From positions 124,001 to 188,000 of the forward strand of contig JAEWYS010000004.1 in the NCBI GenBank assembly GCA_023458555.1: a stretch of 64,000 bases of DNA, given 5' to 3'. Below are positions 62,120 to 64,000 of this stretch, piece by piece. The stretch comes from Bacteroidota bacterium (lineage in GTDB: Bacteria; Bacteroidota; Bacteroidia; Cytophagales; Cytophagaceae). The notes under the pieces were generated by a model, which saw nothing but the letters and a program-made list of their open reading frames with translations, was not told where the DNA came from and ran no database searches. Position 1 is the first letter of the stretch. Each line of letters starts with the position of its first letter. The translations under genes were made by a program, and so were the position numbers.

Positions 62120-62497
62120 TCAAGCTATCCGCGCATCCTCTCCGATAATTTCTTCCCGATGCTTTTTCCCCCAACGCCACAATTCCATTATAAGCTTATC
62201 CAGGGAGCGTCCATGCTCTGTCATCGAATACTCTACTGCGGGCGGAAATGAGCTGATCACCCTGCGAATAATCAGCTTATTCATTTCAAGCTCTTTCAGT
62301 TCCTTGGAAAGCATCTTATCGGTAATACCCCTGACCTCTCCGAGTATTTCCCTGTAGCGTTTGGGGCCAAGATAAAGTGAAGTAATAATAGGCAACTTCC
62401 AGCGACCGCTCAGAACATCCAGGGCATCCATCACCGGACGAATCAACGCTTCACATTCCTTTTCCTGATCAGGACCTTGAGATAGGGATGAACACAT
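62120..62497 (-). CDS. HxlR-family transcriptional regulator
   Basis: 125 residues with the HxlR winged-helix pattern: 'ALDVLSGRWKLPIITSLYLGPKRYREIL', 'ITDKMLSKELKELEMNKLI' and 'PPAVEYSMTEHGRSL'. HxlR regulators commonly sense aldehydes, quinones or disulfide stress via an N-terminal Cys; Cys residues lie at 2 and 15 here. It is divergent from a luciferase-like oxidoreductase and a nitroreductase, its likely targets. Confidence 0.93.
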   Translation of the reverse strand: MCSSLSQGPDQEKECEALIRPVMDALDVLSGRWKLPIITSLYLGPKRYREILGEVRGITDKMLSKELKELEMNKLIIRRVISSFPPAVEYSMTEHGRSLDKLIMELWRWGKKHREEIIGEDARIA

Positions 62498-62512
62498 AAC
62501 TTTCCTTTTAGA

Positions 62513-62540
62513 TAGTACTATACAAACAACCAGTACTATA
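62513..62540. promoter_or_regulatory. Candidate HxlR operator: repeated AGTACTATA
   Basis: TAGTACTATA (62514-62523) and CAGTACTATA (62531-62540) are direct repeats spaced 17 bases apart, each with a palindromic AGTACT core, in the HxlR promoter region. A dimeric regulator could bind both. Confidence 0.5.
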
Positions 62541-62560
62541 TTTTATTCCGTAAATTTAGA

Positions 62561-62568
62561 TAAGTTTG
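62561..62568 (+). promoter_or_regulatory. -7 element for the flavin oxidoreductase gene
   Basis: TAAGTTTG matches TAnnTTTG about 80 bases before the ATG, immediately right of the AGTACTATA repeats, so a bound regulator would cover the -33 region. Confidence 0.4.
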
Positions 62569-62649
62569 CAGAAACTTTCAATAAGCAAACAACAATATAA
62601 TTTTCAACTTATTATCTATACATGACACCCTCATGTATAACCAAATGCA

Positions 62650-63657
62650 ATGAAACATATACCTCTTTCAGTTCTTGAGCTTGCTATAATCCGGGAAGGC
62701 GGCAATGCGCAGCAGGCCATAGAAGAGACTGTACGTGTTGCCCGGCATACGGAACAGGAAGGCTATTCCAGACTATGGCTTGCCGAACATCATAATATGC
62801 CCTATATATCAAGTTCGGCCACGGCTGTACTAATCGGTCATGTAGCCGGAAAAACCAGGCATATACGTGTAGGTTCAGGCGGTATAATGCTTCCCAATCA
62901 TTCTCCTCTGGTAATTGCCGAGCAATTCGGAACGCTGGAAACTCTTTACCCGGGACGGATCGACCTTGGTCTGGGACGGGCTCCCGGAACCGACCAGACG
63001 ACTGCCATGGCACTTCGCCGTCATAATACAACTACAGCACACAGCTTTCCTTCCGATGTAAAATCATTGCAGGCCTATTTCTGCAATGAAGATAATGATG
63101 CCAAAGTACGCGCTTTCCCGGGCGAAGGCCTTTCCGTTCCGTTATGGATACTGGGCTCCAGCACCGACAGTGCCTATCTGGCTGCGGAAATGGGTCTTCC
63201 ATACGCATTTGCCGCGCATTTTGCTCCGGCACAGCTGTTTGCCGCTATCAATATTTACCGGCAACATTTCAAACCTTCAAAACAATTAAATAAACCATAC
63301 CTGATGGTTGCTGTCAATGTAATTGCAGCAGATAATGATGATGAAGCAAACCATCTGACAACATCCCTGATCAATATGTTTCTGGGGGTAGTTACAGGCA
63401 AGCCTCAGCCATTGCGCCCTCCGGGCAAACTTTCCGATCTATATCAATATCAGGATGTACAGCACGCTGTCAACAATATGCTCGCCGGCACTTTCATGGG
63501 CGGACCTGAAAAACTTCGTCATGAGTTAGCCGGATTTATTTCTGATACTCAACTGGACGAACTGATGGTGACCGGCTATATTTATGATCCGGAAGCTCGA
63601 CTCAACTCTTTTTCAATACTAAAAAGAGCATTAGACTCAGCAGATAAAAGCAACTAA
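62650..63657 (+). CDS. LLM-class (luciferase-like) flavin-dependent oxidoreductase
   Basis: 335 residues. 'LSVLELAIIREGGNAQQAIEETVRVA' at the N-terminus, 'RLWLAEHHNMPYISSSA', 'GSGGIMLPNHSPLVIAEQFGTLE' and 'GRIDLGLGRAPGTDQ' are the conserved blocks of the alkanal-monooxygenase-like branch. It uses reduced flavin to oxidise an unknown small molecule. It probably forms an operon with the nitroreductase that follows after 56 bases and is likely controlled by the divergent HxlR regulator, consistent with redox or electrophile stress. Confidence 0.92.
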   Translation: MKHIPLSVLELAIIREGGNAQQAIEETVRVARHTEQEGYSRLWLAEHHNMPYISSSATAVLIGHVAGKTRHIRVGSGGIMLPNHSPLVIAEQFGTLETLYPGRIDLGLGRAPGTDQTTAMALRRHNTTTAHSFPSDVKSLQAYFCNEDNDAKVRAFPGEGLSVPLWILGSSTDSAYLAAEMGLPYAFAAHFAPAQLFAAINIYRQHFKPSKQLNKPYLMVAVNVIAADNDDEANHLTTSLINMFLGVVTGKPQPLRPPGKLSDLYQYQDVQHAVNNMLAGTFMGGPEKLRHELAGFISDTQLDELMVTGYIYDPEARLNSFSILKRALDSADKSN

Positions 63658-63713
63658 AATCCGCCACCTCTAACACCGTATTTACAATTTTCAACAATAT
63701 AATATACCGCATT

Positions 63714-64000
63714 ATGTCAATAACAGAATCTCTTAACTGGCGCTATGCCACTAAAAGCTATAACGGACAATCTGTTTCTCAGGACAAAATTGATACGATA
63801 CTTGAAGCCATACATCTTTCTCCCAGCAGTTCGGGACTACAACCATTCAACGTTTTGGTTATCAGCAATCCTGAACTGAAAGAAAAAATACGTCCCATAG
63901 CGTTCAATCAGCAACAAATTACTCAGTGTTCACATGTGCTGGTTTTCGCAGCCTGGGATAATTATACGGTAGAGCGAATCAACAAAGTGTTTGAGCGTAA
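63714..64000 (+). CDS. Nitroreductase family protein, N-terminal part (cut by window end)
   Basis: The visible 95 codons from the ATG at 63714 read 'SLNWRYATKSYNGQ', then 'AIHLSPSSSGLQPFNVLVI' and 'FAAWDNYTVERINKVFE'. This is the N-terminus of an NfsB-like FMN nitroreductase/NAD(P)H oxidoreductase: RYATK..., and the S-P-S-S-x-G-x-Q-P motif that binds FMN. It reduces nitro compounds or quinones. It is downstream of the LLM oxidoreductase in the HxlR-linked operon. Confidence 0.9.
   Translation, partial: MSITESLNWRYATKSYNGQSVSQDKIDTILEAIHLSPSSSGLQPFNVLVISNPELKEKIRPIAFNQQQITQCSHVLVFAAWDNYTVERINKVFER

Noticed and set aside
1..64000. CRISPR arrays, complete insertion sequences, tRNA or rRNA genes
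   Set aside because: I found no regularly spaced repeats, transposase genes, cloverleaf patterns or rRNA-like sequence on reading the window.

Overview
The window reads as a contiguous piece of a Bacteroidota chromosome, most likely of the Cytophagia type. The signs are a fused LpxC/FabZ protein, the type IX secretion regulator PorX, several secreted proteins with type IX C-terminal sorting domains, OmpA proteins with thrombospondin-3 repeats, weak Shine-Dalgarno sites, frequent TTG starts and TAnnTTTG -7 promoter elements. The genus cannot be fixed from sequence reading alone. I see no rRNA, tRNA, CRISPR array or complete insertion sequence.

Layout. 0-5 kb: the tail of a MerR regulator, a secreted protein of unknown function, an EVE-domain protein, a PolX-like protein whose polymerase active site looks dead, and a GT9 heptosyltransferase-like enzyme. 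5-10.6 kb: alpha-glucan metabolism (GH31, GT4 and GH57 enzymes). 10.6-19.6 kb: housekeeping genes (ABC-F ATPase, OmpA protein, ChaN-like protein, IscA-like protein, prephenate dehydratase with an aminotransferase, a DUF5752-like protein). 19.6-24.8 kb: a sugar MFS transporter with an unusual soluble insert, a ROK sugar kinase, a lipoprotein, hemE and a stand-alone response regulator. 25.2-35.8 kb: the nuoHIJKLMN half of respiratory complex I, ending in an amidophosphoribosyltransferase-like gene. NuoI here has a tail of about 270 residues rich in Lys-Pro motifs. 36-40 kb: two secreted polysaccharide-degrading enzymes (GH16 and PL14-like). 40-48.5 kb: the lipid A operon (HD hydrolase, lpxD, lpxC/fabZ, lpxA, ABC ATPase), divergent from porX-tsaE-ald. 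48.9-52 kb: envelope and secreted proteins, one with a CxxCH motif.

52-58.7 kb is the accessory part. A good Bacteroidota promoter leads into two small paralogous reading frames, both apparently frameshifted, followed by a fused nucleotidyltransferase-HEPN protein. Next come an inverted repeat, a GxxExxY-family gene, a divergent EamA exporter/MocR regulator pair bracketed by a 40-bp imperfect direct repeat, a Crp-family regulator and a DUF4386 membrane protein. 59-64 kb: a 970-residue type IX cargo with three tandem repeats, an HxlR regulator facing a luciferase-like flavin oxidoreductase, and the start of a nitroreductase.

The least explained items are the small-paralogue plus MNT-HEPN cassette (52.1-53.9 kb), the NuoI tail, the dead polymerase site in PolX and the transporter insert.
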